Shown: positions 53,915-64,000 of the stretch, in pieces
Numbering within the stretch: position 1 is the stretch's first letter
How the letters are laid out: each line of letters starts with the position of its first letter
Source: Prosapia bicincta
Lineage: Eukaryota > Arthropoda > Insecta > Hemiptera > Cercopidae
Length of the DNA stretch: 64,000 nt
Direction of reading: 5' to 3'
Assembly (NCBI GenBank): GCA_036971475.1
Contig: JBAIZL010000001.1
Coordinates: 280,360,925-280,424,924, forward strand
Program-made: the position numbers and the translations under genes
The notes under the pieces: model-generated
Told to the model about the DNA's origin: nothing
What the model saw: the letters and a program-made list of their open reading frames with translations, nothing else
The model's database searches: none

Positions 53915-56454
53915 AAGGAGCGAATTTGCATACATTTAAAAGTCAATAAGAACCATTCCTTTCCTGCACAGAGTGGGATTTAAATAAGAAAAGCTGTTGG
54001 ATTTCTTTTATTACAAGTCAGAAACTTAATTGGAGAATAATTTAATTAGAAAAATACAGGCTTTGTGCTTTCTCCTGAGACCTAAATGATGTTACTCGTT
54101 TGTTTCTTTTGAAACCAATTGAGTAAAATGTTTAAGCCCTTATTATTTTCAGATTTACTGTAACCTGCCGGTTTTTTTGTAATCCGTTCTCTAGTTATGA
54201 AACCTTTGTTAACACATACACATTATTATTTAAATTTTAAAAAGACTTAACGGGTCAATTGTTTACATAAATAAGAGTATCAACGATTTAACTTAGTAGA
54301 AACCATTGTCTATCCAAATCATTCTGGACAAAGACAAGTGAAATTGAAGTTCTCCTTTAAAAGTTTATTTTAAATAACTTTAAACTTAAAACATACTTTG
54401 CCAGACGAGGTTTATTTACAAAATCGAAACATCACAGGTCTTTTCTATCGTTACGTTATTATATTTTGAAATTTATATATATTTGGTACATCTCAAATTT
54501 TACAAAACATTTTTTAAATTTTTAATATTACTTTAATACAAATTTCAAATAAGACATCTAACCCCTAAAACTACAACGCAGGCACCGACTTCGGTAATAG
54601 CTGAGAACGTCAAACCGATTTATGTTACTTAATGTTTAAAAAAATATTGATGCAACATCTTGAATTATTGCCAAAAATTGTTTAGTAAATTGCAACACTG
54701 ACATATTTATTTAGAGATGTGTTTAGAGGAAGGGTATTAAAGAGATACGCCTATTTACAATTACATTACAATCTTTTTATAAGTTGATGTAATATACATG
54801 CATACTGATACGTGTTCCTTCTCGGATAGAAGAATCTAATAAATAGTTAATATCCCGAATACATCCGTTCATTTCGTAGAACGTAAAAACGCAGTCCCGA
54901 CGTTTCGCTACTATCACATTTACCGTTTGCACATGTTGAATTGTTGCTTCAAGTGTTGTTGGGTTTACCTCGTCAATGGTAGATGAGATCCAGACGAAAG
55001 AACAGAATTGCGTGAACGTACTATAAAATAGACGGATATATATATATATATACATGAGTGTATGTGGTGCAACGGCCTACCGTATCCAGCGCGCGCAGAC
55101 TCCACCTCTTGGCCGTTGTTTACCTCCGGGCCACACTAACCTGTAGACCGTCGACGCAGGTAAAATTTGAAACAAGCAGATCTGACACGAACCACAACCT
55201 GTACCACTGCTTGCAAAATTCTGCCAGAGAACCAGGCACTGAACTTTGATTTTAAAAACATAACTTACTGATATTTAACCTTTTGAGTCACTATATATTT
55301 TGGGGAAAATTTTATTTAAAGGAATAACACAGCTTTATGACCTGATTGTAGAATTATTTAAGAATTTGGTTTAGTGAAAAATAAATTTAACTCTTAGTCG
55401 TAAGCTAGTATATACCCATGATTTTTATTTATATAAAATATTTACTAGTACAGGCATTTTAATGATTATTTAAATATATAAAAAAAATTATATTAAAATT
55501 CAAAATTGTAATTTAAAAATTCTCAAATTATTGACAACATGTACTAATAATTTAACATTACTTATTTTCTAACCTGTAATACATTTAACAACTCAATAAT
55601 CCAGCCTGTAACGTTTTATCGTGAACAAAATATATATAGTAACCTGCAAAACTATGAAATATTAAAACAAATTTTGTTTTAATTTCCTTGTTTTTAGTAA
55701 TGTAGTGCTTTTTATGTTTCATTAATTTTCAATATTTATTCAAATATTTTATTTCAAAATTATTATCGAACCCCTATTTACTTTCATAAAATTTTAATTT
55801 AGATTTATTTAAAAAAAAAAATTCTAATGCAGATTTCAACACTTTACATTTAATTGAAAAATATTTTCAAACATTCCCCACTTATTTACTGTTGTGTTAC
55901 TACCAATCATAATTTAATCTATTTTTATGTTCTCTGAATATATTTATTTATTCAAAATTTAATTTTTATCCAAGTTCTGTTTTATAAATTTATCTACTTA
56001 TTTTAATTTAATTAATTAATTTCTATTACTGGTATTTTGTCACCAAAACAGTTCGCATAAAAACATCTATTGTAAAAAAGCACATAAATTTTATATAAAA
56101 AAGACATGAAATATTAACATCAGATAAAACTAACAGACTTATAAATCTTAAAATTTTCATATATAAGTTGAGAAATTATGTTCTTATTGTTATAAATTTC
56201 AACTTTAGTAATTATAGATAAAGCCATTTTGAAAATTTGTGTTTACTTTGAAAATCTCACGTAATTGAAGTTATTTAAAGAGTTTTAAAACTAATTTAAA
56301 TTTTCTAGTCTTTTTAGAATACTTCTTATTTAATTTAAATTTACTTTGAAATTGATAAAAATATAAATTAAGAAAAAATTTTAAAATTGATTTTAAAATT
56401 TTAAAAAATTCAACTAATCAAAATTTAAAATTTTAAAGACTACCAAAGGCAGAG
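53915..56454. other. AT-rich spacer with one GC-richer patch
   Basis: 55055-55250 is GC-richer, including gcgcgcg and an open frame of 63 codons without a recognised product. The rest (especially 55260-56450) is extremely AT-rich and holds nothing recognisable. Confidence 0.5.
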
Positions 56455-57240
56455 CTAACTTGTTTGGCAGTCCTTATCCACAGGAATCCTTTCCTTTGAA
56501 CAGCCTGTTGTTTTGGTCCTCGATCCGGTCTGTGCTAGGTCCGGGGTTCGCCTCGCCCTATCACCTTCTTGGCTCCTCGCTTTCGCTCTGCGTAGGACCC
56601 TTTTTGTTTGGCTGCACAGGATGTCTTCTTTGTCTTGATAGTTTGGTTTTAATTTAATCGTATTTTAGTATAATTTTGAAAAAATCTGTTTTTTAACGCT
56701 TCTTATTCTCGCCTAATTTTTATCTAAGTTTGCTATGCTAAGCTTCATTTAACTTTTAATCTTGATTTAACTATTTTTGTTATTTATTTCGGCGTTACAA
56801 AACCACTTTACTCCTACTTACAGTTCGTTTTGCGTTTGAACTTATTTTTATCATTTACCATTCACGTAACAAAGGGTGAGGCGTAATATTATAATTTGGA
56901 AAACAGAAAGCCCTTTGCACACCGATGTTAATATGATCGGTTTTAGGGGGTATACTTCTAAAATGTACTCCGCGAAAATCTACATGTCGGCGTCACCACT
57001 TGCCTTTAGCCGCACATTGTCTATTAAACACCCGCAGTTGAAAACAATTCCGAGCTCGACATCGTTCCTTCTTTGGTGTTATTTTCACACTGACTTCGCC
57101 TTCGTTCGCGTTTCCTCAACTCGTCTTTTGATATTGCTGACTCTTCTCACGGACCTTACCTACCCCGCTGCTGCTTTTCCCTCCGAATAGGCTTTTCTCT
57201 TTTACTCTTCACCTATCTTCTTCCTTTTACCACACCTTGT
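56455..57240. other. GC-richer block, unidentified
   Basis: Composition changes sharply from very AT-rich to mixed sequence with frequent CpG. Contained frames (56460-56657 and 56876-57190) start with TTG/GTG-type codons or lack recognisable domains. A short motif ctcctcgct occurs here and in the GC-richer patch near 28180, but I cannot show a repeat. Possible unrecognised element or exon cluster. Confidence 0.35.
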
Positions 57241-57673
57241 CCGTAAGAGAGTAATGTTTTATCCCTTGACTACGAACCTTGGTTCGAGAACTGTATCTCA
57301 AAGAATAAACCTCTCAGGAGAACCAACTCCTGAATTTTTATGAAAACCAATTAGCCTCCCATAAGCCTCTTTAAGATCCTTTCGGGGTAGTGGAATCTTT
57401 GAGAGACATTTGTGACTTAAAGACTGTGCATGGATACCCATGCACTTATTTTATTTTAAATAAAATCACAGCTAATTGGAAACTATAAATCTTTTATTAT
57501 CTGTTTGGATTTAAAATTACATATTGTTATTTGATTTATTTTAATTAACAGGATTTAGCTTTTTTAATTTTACCTAACCTTTCTTTTGAATTACCATGAC
57601 TATCTTGTTTCATGGTATTAGTACAGAATATATCCCCTTTATTATGTTTACAATTTTATTATTACTTATATTA

Positions 57674-57745
<72 letters not shown>

Positions 57746-58329
57746 TCTATATCCTTTTCTAATATTATAATCGAAATCCCAAATTGCTTAATATGTTTAC
57801 TATCATTTATTTAAATTCAATTATTATAACTAATTTGCAAATAATTTTGAGTATTCAAGTTAAATTTTACATATTTTAGAGTCTTGTTTACTTTCAAATA
57901 TTTTAAGGTTAATTTCTAGTTACATTAGGCTATGCCTTTTAACAAACAATCCTTTTAATTCACTAATAGACTCTGGTTAACATTTACCTATTTATAGGTT
58001 GACCTAATTAGTTATAACATGCTAGGCATTTAATAAAAACTTCTTGCTGATACTTATATACTAAGTCAAAGTATTTCATTCATTTTTCAAGAAAAAAGCC
58101 ATATCAGATAAAAATAATTTAAATGCAATACGTTTATTTCCAATTCAGGCTAACGGTTGAATGGAAATCAATTTTGAATATTTGTTAATTAATTTAGGTA
58201 ACATAAGAGAGCTTTCAGTCCCTTAGGTTATTCAATTTTTTTTTAAATTTTGATTTTAAGTTAATATATTTTGAAATAAAATTTTATCTGAAAGAAAATT
58301 AAATTGTTTATATGACATTATATTACAAA
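57241..58329. other. AT-rich spacer
   Basis: Contains the compound microsatellite at 57674-57737; nothing else recognised. Confidence 0.5.
57674..57737. repeat. (CA)n(TA)n compound microsatellite
   Basis: About nine CA units, then TA units with one AAATA interruption. Confidence 0.93.
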
Positions 58330-58700
58330 ACGTAAGGTATCATCTATGGTTGGGTTGTCTTTAGGCCTCTTCACGGCTCCGATGGGGTTTGGATGTAGGC
58401 TTCACTGCATTGCACGGCGTCGGTGAATTTTGTTAAGTTCGGCTTCTTTTTTCATTTTCTTGGTCGAGATGTTGGTAAATACATATATGAACTTCAGCTC
58501 ATATATTTGTACACTTCCCGGGTCACACCGTAGCACTTTATACGGACTTCGTACCGCATATTGGGTCGTTAATGATTCTGCGTATAACAAAACGACCGCA
58601 CTCCAAGGCCGTCCAAACTGTACTGCTTAAGCGTCGCTTTTTTGGCTTCGTCCTCACCAATTTCTTCTTTCCGCCTTTTCGATATCTATCTTACATTTTT
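58330..58700. other. GC-richer block with a stop-free minus-strand stretch
   Basis: On the minus strand the frame is open from about 58622 to 58402 (about 74 codons). It reads AESLTTQYAVRSPYKVL and ends KKMKKEAELNKIHRRRAMQ, basic toward the end. The plus strand is also open over 58430-58630. No domain recognised. It might be an exon or an old element; the double-open pattern argues for caution. Confidence 0.25.
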
Positions 58701-60725
58701 AACCAATGAGAATGCCGTTGCTATGGCGACTGAATTTGTTTATTTTGTAATTTTGAATTTTAATTAGTTTCAATTTTCTTTACTCCAATGTGTTATTTTC
58801 AATTTTTTATCTTCCATTTAATAATTTGTTTGTCTTTATTCTTCTAACTTAAATAACTTCCTGTTTCTTCTTGCTAACTCAAACTTCGACGGTAGCGCTG
58901 TCGCTGCAGTGTGGCAAGATCGTATAAACAGTATCCCCACGCGGGTTTTTACCGAAACTAATATAGCTCCAATCCTGGATAACCTCTATTTTATGCTATT
59001 ATGTTTTAAATTAAAATTTGCATCTTTACAGAAATACTACTTTCCCTACCTATGCCAAATTTTACTTCCCGCACATTTTTATACTTATATTCACTATCCC
59101 TGATTATATTTGGCCAAAATTATGTATTTAATATTATACATTTTTGGCTGGGTTCAATAGCCCTCACTTTTACTGTTTCATTTAAATCGGTCTATTAGCC
59201 GTTAGCCTAATTAATGTTGCGTTGGTTTATAATTTATTCTAACATTCCCAGTTTGTCTAGTTAGTTATAGTTACTTTAGTTTACATTGATTTTCCTTATA
59301 TTTAACATTTTTATTATAATACTATGAAATAATTGGAATATGAGTTGATTGATCTATTTATCTATTCTAGGCTTAGTTACATTTATCTGTACTAATACCA
59401 GATTTATTTGCATCGGTCATTCTGGCCGTTGCACTCTGTATTTGCTGGCATCCTACATCTCTCTCTCTCCCGTCATGTTTATGATAAATGATTTTCATTT
59501 CAATATCTCTAACTTTGTTTTGATGCGAATTAATGATTTTTTCATATCTTTAACTTATTTAAGAATTCTTCCGCTGATCAAAATGAAATGTCAAAGGTGT
59601 TTCTAAGTGAAAATTGGGATTTGACATAACTAAACACGGCTTTTGTCACTGAAAAATTACATCGCGTATTTTTCAAAATGACTTTATTTTTAGGTTTTAC
59701 ATTGAGAAAAAACTTTTCAAATTATTACTTCTCTTATAATTATTCATAGTTAAAAATTTTTAAATTTTGTGTGTGTGTGTGTGTGTGTGTATGTGTTTAT
59801 GTACATTATTAATATTACTTTTTATTGTTTTATGTATTAGGCCTAATATTTATAATAATTGTTAATATATGTATATATACAATATATATACATAGGTTTT
59901 TGTTTTTCTTTGACAATGAAATTCAACCTGATTGAATATAAACGAATATTCCTTCTTTCAAGCTTTTTCATCAACCTCCAAATTTTTATCGACCAGCACA
60001 TTACACATGTTTCCATAAATAATCCAACATTGCCTGACTGGATTCATAAAGTGACAATGACGGATGGATCGTGGTTCAGATAGGGTTAAGCAGATGCCCT
60101 TAAGAGTGATGCCAGAATAGCCGCGCAATCCATCAAACACGGAGGTTATTTTATATTCAATGAGCTCGCTTTAAAGTTTGCTCGAATTTAAATTTACATC
60201 GTTTCCTCTCACATATTCTGTGAACATATAAAAACGAAAAGATGATAAAGTACAATGTAAAAGAAGTAATTTTACACTGAATGTAGATATTGTCAACATT
60301 TGAGCTTAACCTAAGAGCTAAGGTAGTAATTTATTAATAAGGAAAACAAATTTACAAACTATAGTTTTATTTCCTCATACAAAGTTAAAATCTGTAAAAG
60401 TGGTTTATACAAGGTTTCGCAGGCAGATAAGTAACCGATTAAAATTCATTCAATACAGACATTATTATGAATATTACAAAGCTGTCTTTATAATGAAAAT
60501 TTTTAAATATTATTCAATGATTTCTTCTTATGATATTCATTCTCATAAAATATTTTTAAATTCCTTCTATTAGCTCATACTCTCCTGATGTATATCTTGT
60601 ACAAATTTTCAATCATAAATAAAATACGATTTTGTTTATTCAATCGAGTTCAAAAACCTATAGTGAATAATAATTGATATTACTACAGTTTTTTAAAATA
60701 TTTGTTCAACAATTAAATCATAACA
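58701..60725. other. AT-rich spacer, nothing supported
   Basis: Includes a short (TG)n tract at 59768-59797 and several frames with non-ATG starts or without recognisable domains (58909-59103, 59349-59606, 59859-60083). Confidence 0.45.
59768..59797. repeat. (TG)n microsatellite
   Basis: About 12 TG units with one AT interruption near the end. Confidence 0.9.
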
Positions 60726-60731
60726 TTTGTG

Positions 60732-60805
60732 GGCTCCAGCCTGATTCGAACTTAGAATCTTCATGTTCAAAGTTTCGTGCGCCTTGGAATTGCGCCAACA
60801 TTCCA
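60732..60805 (-). other. tRNA-like sequence, probably tRNA-derived repeat (SINE-like) relic
   Basis: Minus strand: ttggcgcaattccaaggcgc resembles a tRNA D-arm and A box with a GCGC/GCGC stem. About 30 bases on, aagttcgaatcaggctg resembles a T-arm and B box (TTCGAAT loop). The acceptor stem and T stem do not pair properly, so it is not an intact tRNA gene. Either a decayed tRNA pseudogene or the head of a SINE. Confidence 0.4.
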
Positions 60806-61249
60806 ATTCATTGAAATATATCTGAAAGATGTGTATGAATCCCCTCGCATCTGGTTTTTGTCGAAACCTCCATTATACAACCTTAAAATATTGCCATGGT
60901 TACCACACAATATCATAAATAATGCTCCAGGTTAACTAAATAGAAATCTTTTTTTGTTAACCTCAGTAGAATTTACATAATTTTTTTTTATATGACTTGA
61001 TTTGGATACTTTAACAATGAATTGGAACAACAAAAAATTAATTTATCAATTAAAATAACTTAAGTTTACATTTGAGTTTTTTGTCCAGAAATATGTTTAC
61101 CCATTTTAAATCCTTATTATCATAGTTCTAGTTAACGACACTATGGTAGACATTTTGTGAACATTTGAACAAAATCAAACAATAATATGTTTTGATGATT
61201 TATCGAAATTATTTATAACAGCAATAAACGTTATTTGAATAATGCGGAC

Positions 61250-61648
61250 CTGGTCTGACTACTGTGCATTACAAAGACAGTACATTAAGGTGTTACTTTC
61301 GTATGAAGGTAGTCCTCCGGTTTTAGCAACCGCTTCTAGATTATCTTGAACCGTAGTGTTGTTGCGTAAAGGAAATAGGTTGGCAGTTATTTAATTTGAC
61401 GCTAAGGGTAGAGAAGGGCTAATTGCAGAGCAGCCAACCGGCAATGATGACTATTACGCCAAACAGAGCGCGCTATTTGTAGCCAATAGGTAATTACGTG
61501 ACAGTATGTGATGCAATACACGGCGTAGTTTAGTACCAACAGATTACTAACGCGATAGGAGTATTAAGTAAAAAGAAACTCAGCAGCTAAATTTTAAAAG
61601 AATTAGAGAGAAAAACGCGTAAAAGTTTATTAAATTAAATTACTGAAC
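61250..61648. other. GC-richer, CpG-containing stretch before a small ATG frame
   Basis: Less AT-rich than its surroundings, with frequent CG dinucleotides (for example gagcgcgcta at about 61466, acggcgtag at about 61521, aacgcgtaa at about 61614). Could be a promoter or 5' leader, or an unrecognised repeat. No TATA box, Inr or TE motif can be assigned with confidence. Confidence 0.25.
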
Positions 61649-61786
61649 ATGGCATGTATAGAGTTATTGACTATTGGAACAGATATTGCCCGTAATTTAT
61701 ATGAGATATTATCCAAGATCTCTTTATTTGTTCCATACACAAAAGTTGTCCAATTTAGGTATTCCAATTTATTGTTTCTCTTGTAA
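61649..61786 (+). other. Small ATG frame, 45 aa, in strong initiation context
   Basis: ATG at 61649 lies in gaacATGGc, with A at -3 and G at +4, a very good animal initiation context. The frame starts MACIELLTIGTDIARNLYEI and closes at TAA 61784-61786. A possible but weak splice donor (ttAGGTATTCC) lies at about 61757. No homology recognised. It may be a first coding exon, but nothing else of a gene is visible downstream. Confidence 0.18.
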
Positions 61787-63009
61787 AATTGTTTCATTTG
61801 CAATCCCAGAGTGACCTCTTATATACATCTCTTTTCGTCCCAATTAGAAAATATCTACTTCATGTTCACGAGATTAGGTACAATAATTTTCTTCAATTTC
61901 AAATAACAAGATTCTTCTCCTATTTCCTTAATTTTATATCTGCTATTAATTTCTACTATTAAACCTATCCTTCTGTAAATTGGTGCAACGGATATACTTT
62001 TCCTCGTTAGTGATAGGCGACCCTCATATAGGGTTCTTCCTTTCTCCTCTACCGATCAGAAGCGTTTGTCGCTACTTTATTCATACCGTTATCATATCTG
62101 TGCCCTATTCATGATGATATTCATAAATATTTATCAATATTTATGCCCTATTCTTCTTGATGATATTAAAACTAACCTCTAAACTAAAATAAAGAACACA
62201 GACAGTATAAAAACTAGTTAATCATTCGAATCAGAACAACGGATAAGTATCTTAGAGTAAATTGTATTACTATCGATACGTCGCGTCGGTAACGTATTTG
62301 CGGAACGTAACGCTTTATAGAAATGTACAATACTGTACCATGTCTTGAATTTTTGGTACCCGATTATTCGCGTTGATACCCTGTCAATACAATATTGACA
62401 GTACAATACTGTCCTCACCTGTCACAGGGTTGGTATTTGTGATTTATAAAATCTCAGTAGTTTATAATAAGAATTCCTCCACGAAATTCAAGTGTTCATT
62501 GAAATATATATTGAAGTACATTATTCTGCTTTTCCTAATTTAAACATTTTTCTTTGTTGAGACGTTTCGGGATAACTCCGTTCTAAAAACGTTCATAATA
62601 TCCGAAAAACATTTTTTATTCTCTAATAGAGTACTATTTCTAATTTTTAGAATTGGAGTAATTCAGAAATGCGTCAACAATGATAAATAATTTGTTGTTA
62701 AGGAAGGCAGATAAATGTATTCTAATGGCATATATAATCTTAAAAGAAATAACTACGGGTATATTAAGAAAGTTCAATAAAACTTGAAAATTTAGAGCTT
62801 ACAAACTTGAGCATGCATATTAGTAGCAGTAGCAGGAGTAGTGATAATTACTAAATCAACTACAATTATAAATAGTACTCTTCCTAAATATTGTAAAGAA
62901 GTGGGTGAAAGTTAATTTTTATTTCTGTTTTTCAGTTCCTGCTATTAGTTCATACTCAAGTTCAAATACATTTGTTTAAACTTGTAGTGAATGACACTTG
63001 ATGTTAATG
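61787..63009. other. Spacer with short hairpins
   Basis: Contains the overlapping hairpins at 62382-62413. Otherwise nothing recognised. A segment near 62935 (ctattagttcatactc) resembles 60568 and may be part of family Y. Confidence 0.45.
62382..62413. other. Two overlapping perfect hairpins with CAA loops
   Basis: tgtcaata-caa-tattgaca at 62382-62400 and gacagta-caa-tactgtc at 62397-62413 share the gaca segment, so the two hairpins are mutually exclusive folds. Confidence 0.75.
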
Positions 63010-63320
63010 CAGTTTTCTCAAATATTAATTCATTAAATAAATTTAATAGAAATTAATTTTAATTTTATATTGGTTGAAAACCTTTTACAAAAGAGGTATG
63101 TTATGCAACGTAGTTGTTTCGTTCCATTTGGCTAAAAATAAGTGAAAACATATTATTTCATAAAAAAGCTGATTTTATGTTCTAGGTTATGTACGCTTAG
63201 TAGAACAGCTGTTTAACGGATAGGTTATGTTCCTTTGCTTATATTATTGTACTTATTTTATTCAAAGTAATTAAAATAAAATTTGCTCTCGTTGAACTAA
63301 GTAGGAATTGGTTTCAATTT
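63010..63320. repeat. Dispersed repeat family Y, copy 2
   Basis: Matches 32540-33030. It has one agctgattttatgtt segment rather than two, a 7-base insertion (acgctta) before gtagaacagctgttt, and ends with gttgaactaagtaggaattgg. Copy orientation is the same. Confidence 0.7.
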
Positions 63321-64000
63321 TTTTTTTTTATATTGCTTGCTTTTATCTAGAATAGTAGTACTGTGTATGTAAATATTATCAGAACGACTTATTAGTTTAT
63401 TTTCAGTGGTGTTTTGGATGGAGGATTTTTGTTAATTACACTTATACAAGTAATGTTAGTACCCTTTAAGTACAACCGTTATAGGACATAGAACACTATA
63501 GCCGGCTTTAGGTAAAATATATCATTACTCTAAATGCATAAAGCTTAACACGTAAAATATTTAAACGTATACAAGGTGTAGCTGTCAAATTTTCAAAACC
63601 GTAATTAGTCTCTCTATACTGTGAAACAGGTAATTTGAAATGCGTAACTCGATCCCCTTTATTTTTGTTTAATCCTACCTGAAAAGGACTTTGGAAATAC
63701 ATTCATTGAAACGAGAACACCTCAAAGGTTATTCCATTAGCCTCTAATAAACAAATTCTCGTAGAAAGCTTTTTGCTGTTCAGTGGAAAAACTCCTCACT
63801 CTCCAACATCCCGCTTTGGAGGTAGGATAATATTTACTGTAGAAGGAGGAAAATATACCATGGAATAATTCAGTTAATACTCGTAATATATAAATACCTT
63901 TATTACTATATATTATTTATATAAATTAATTTGGGTTGTAAACATTTTCGTAGCCCAAACGTAGGATACTTTTATTCAATCCCCCTTGGAACTCTTGCTA
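63321..64000. other. AT-rich right flank, nothing recognised
   Basis: A 64-codon minus-strand frame at 63508-63702 has no recognisable domain. Confidence 0.5.

Noticed and set aside
56876..57190. 104-codon frame in the GC-richer block
   Set aside because: Starts with GTG, has no recognisable domain; GC-richer DNA has longer chance frames.
59859..60140. Possible mariner-like remnant (a WIHKVTMTDGSWF segment)
   Set aside because: Resemblance to the mariner catalytic start is too weak and surrounding sequence does not support it.

Overview
The window is eukaryotic, non-genic and strongly AT-rich. No complete protein-coding gene, rRNA or canonical tRNA can be supported. It is built almost entirely of tandem repeats, long (TA)n/(CA)n/(CT)n microsatellites and decayed transposable elements, separated by AT-rich sequence with no recognisable content. 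Penelope-like, LINE and Tigger-type relics together with a 17 kb satellite fit an animal genome. An arthropod is my best guess, but nothing seen here proves the clade.

Layout. 1-1162 is AT-rich flank. 1163-18167 is one uninterrupted satellite array with a 101-bp monomer (about 168 copies), carrying multi-monomer block duplications. 18168-25380 holds two long inverted-repeat (foldback) elements, a 313-bp tandem array, and a decayed Penelope-like retroelement on the minus strand with readable reverse-transcriptase and GIY-YIG motifs. 25380-28930 is AT-rich with two (CA)n tracts. 28930-45190 contains about three copies of a several-kb dispersed repeat (called family X here). Between or inside them lie a ~113-bp minisatellite, a LINE 3' fragment, a 262-bp tandem array, a 45-bp tandem array, Tigger-type transposon ends with a transposase relic, and a 71-bp tandem array broken by a ~345-bp insertion. 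45190-64000 is mostly featureless, with microsatellites, short palindromes, small family X fragments, a tRNA-like sequence, and two small ATG frames of unknown status.

The least routine signal is a set of short RNA-like motifs at 19.1, 19.4, 23.45, 25.1, 45.8 and 48.4 kb. Several resemble a hammerhead-ribozyme core: a CUGANGA-like box, a stem-loop, then GAAA followed by a short palindrome. The stem-loop is kept by paired changes between copies. Two copies lie in foldback elements and one lies just downstream of the Penelope-like relic. The second notable theme is tandem expansion: the 71-bp unit is single in one family X copy and about twenty copies long in another.
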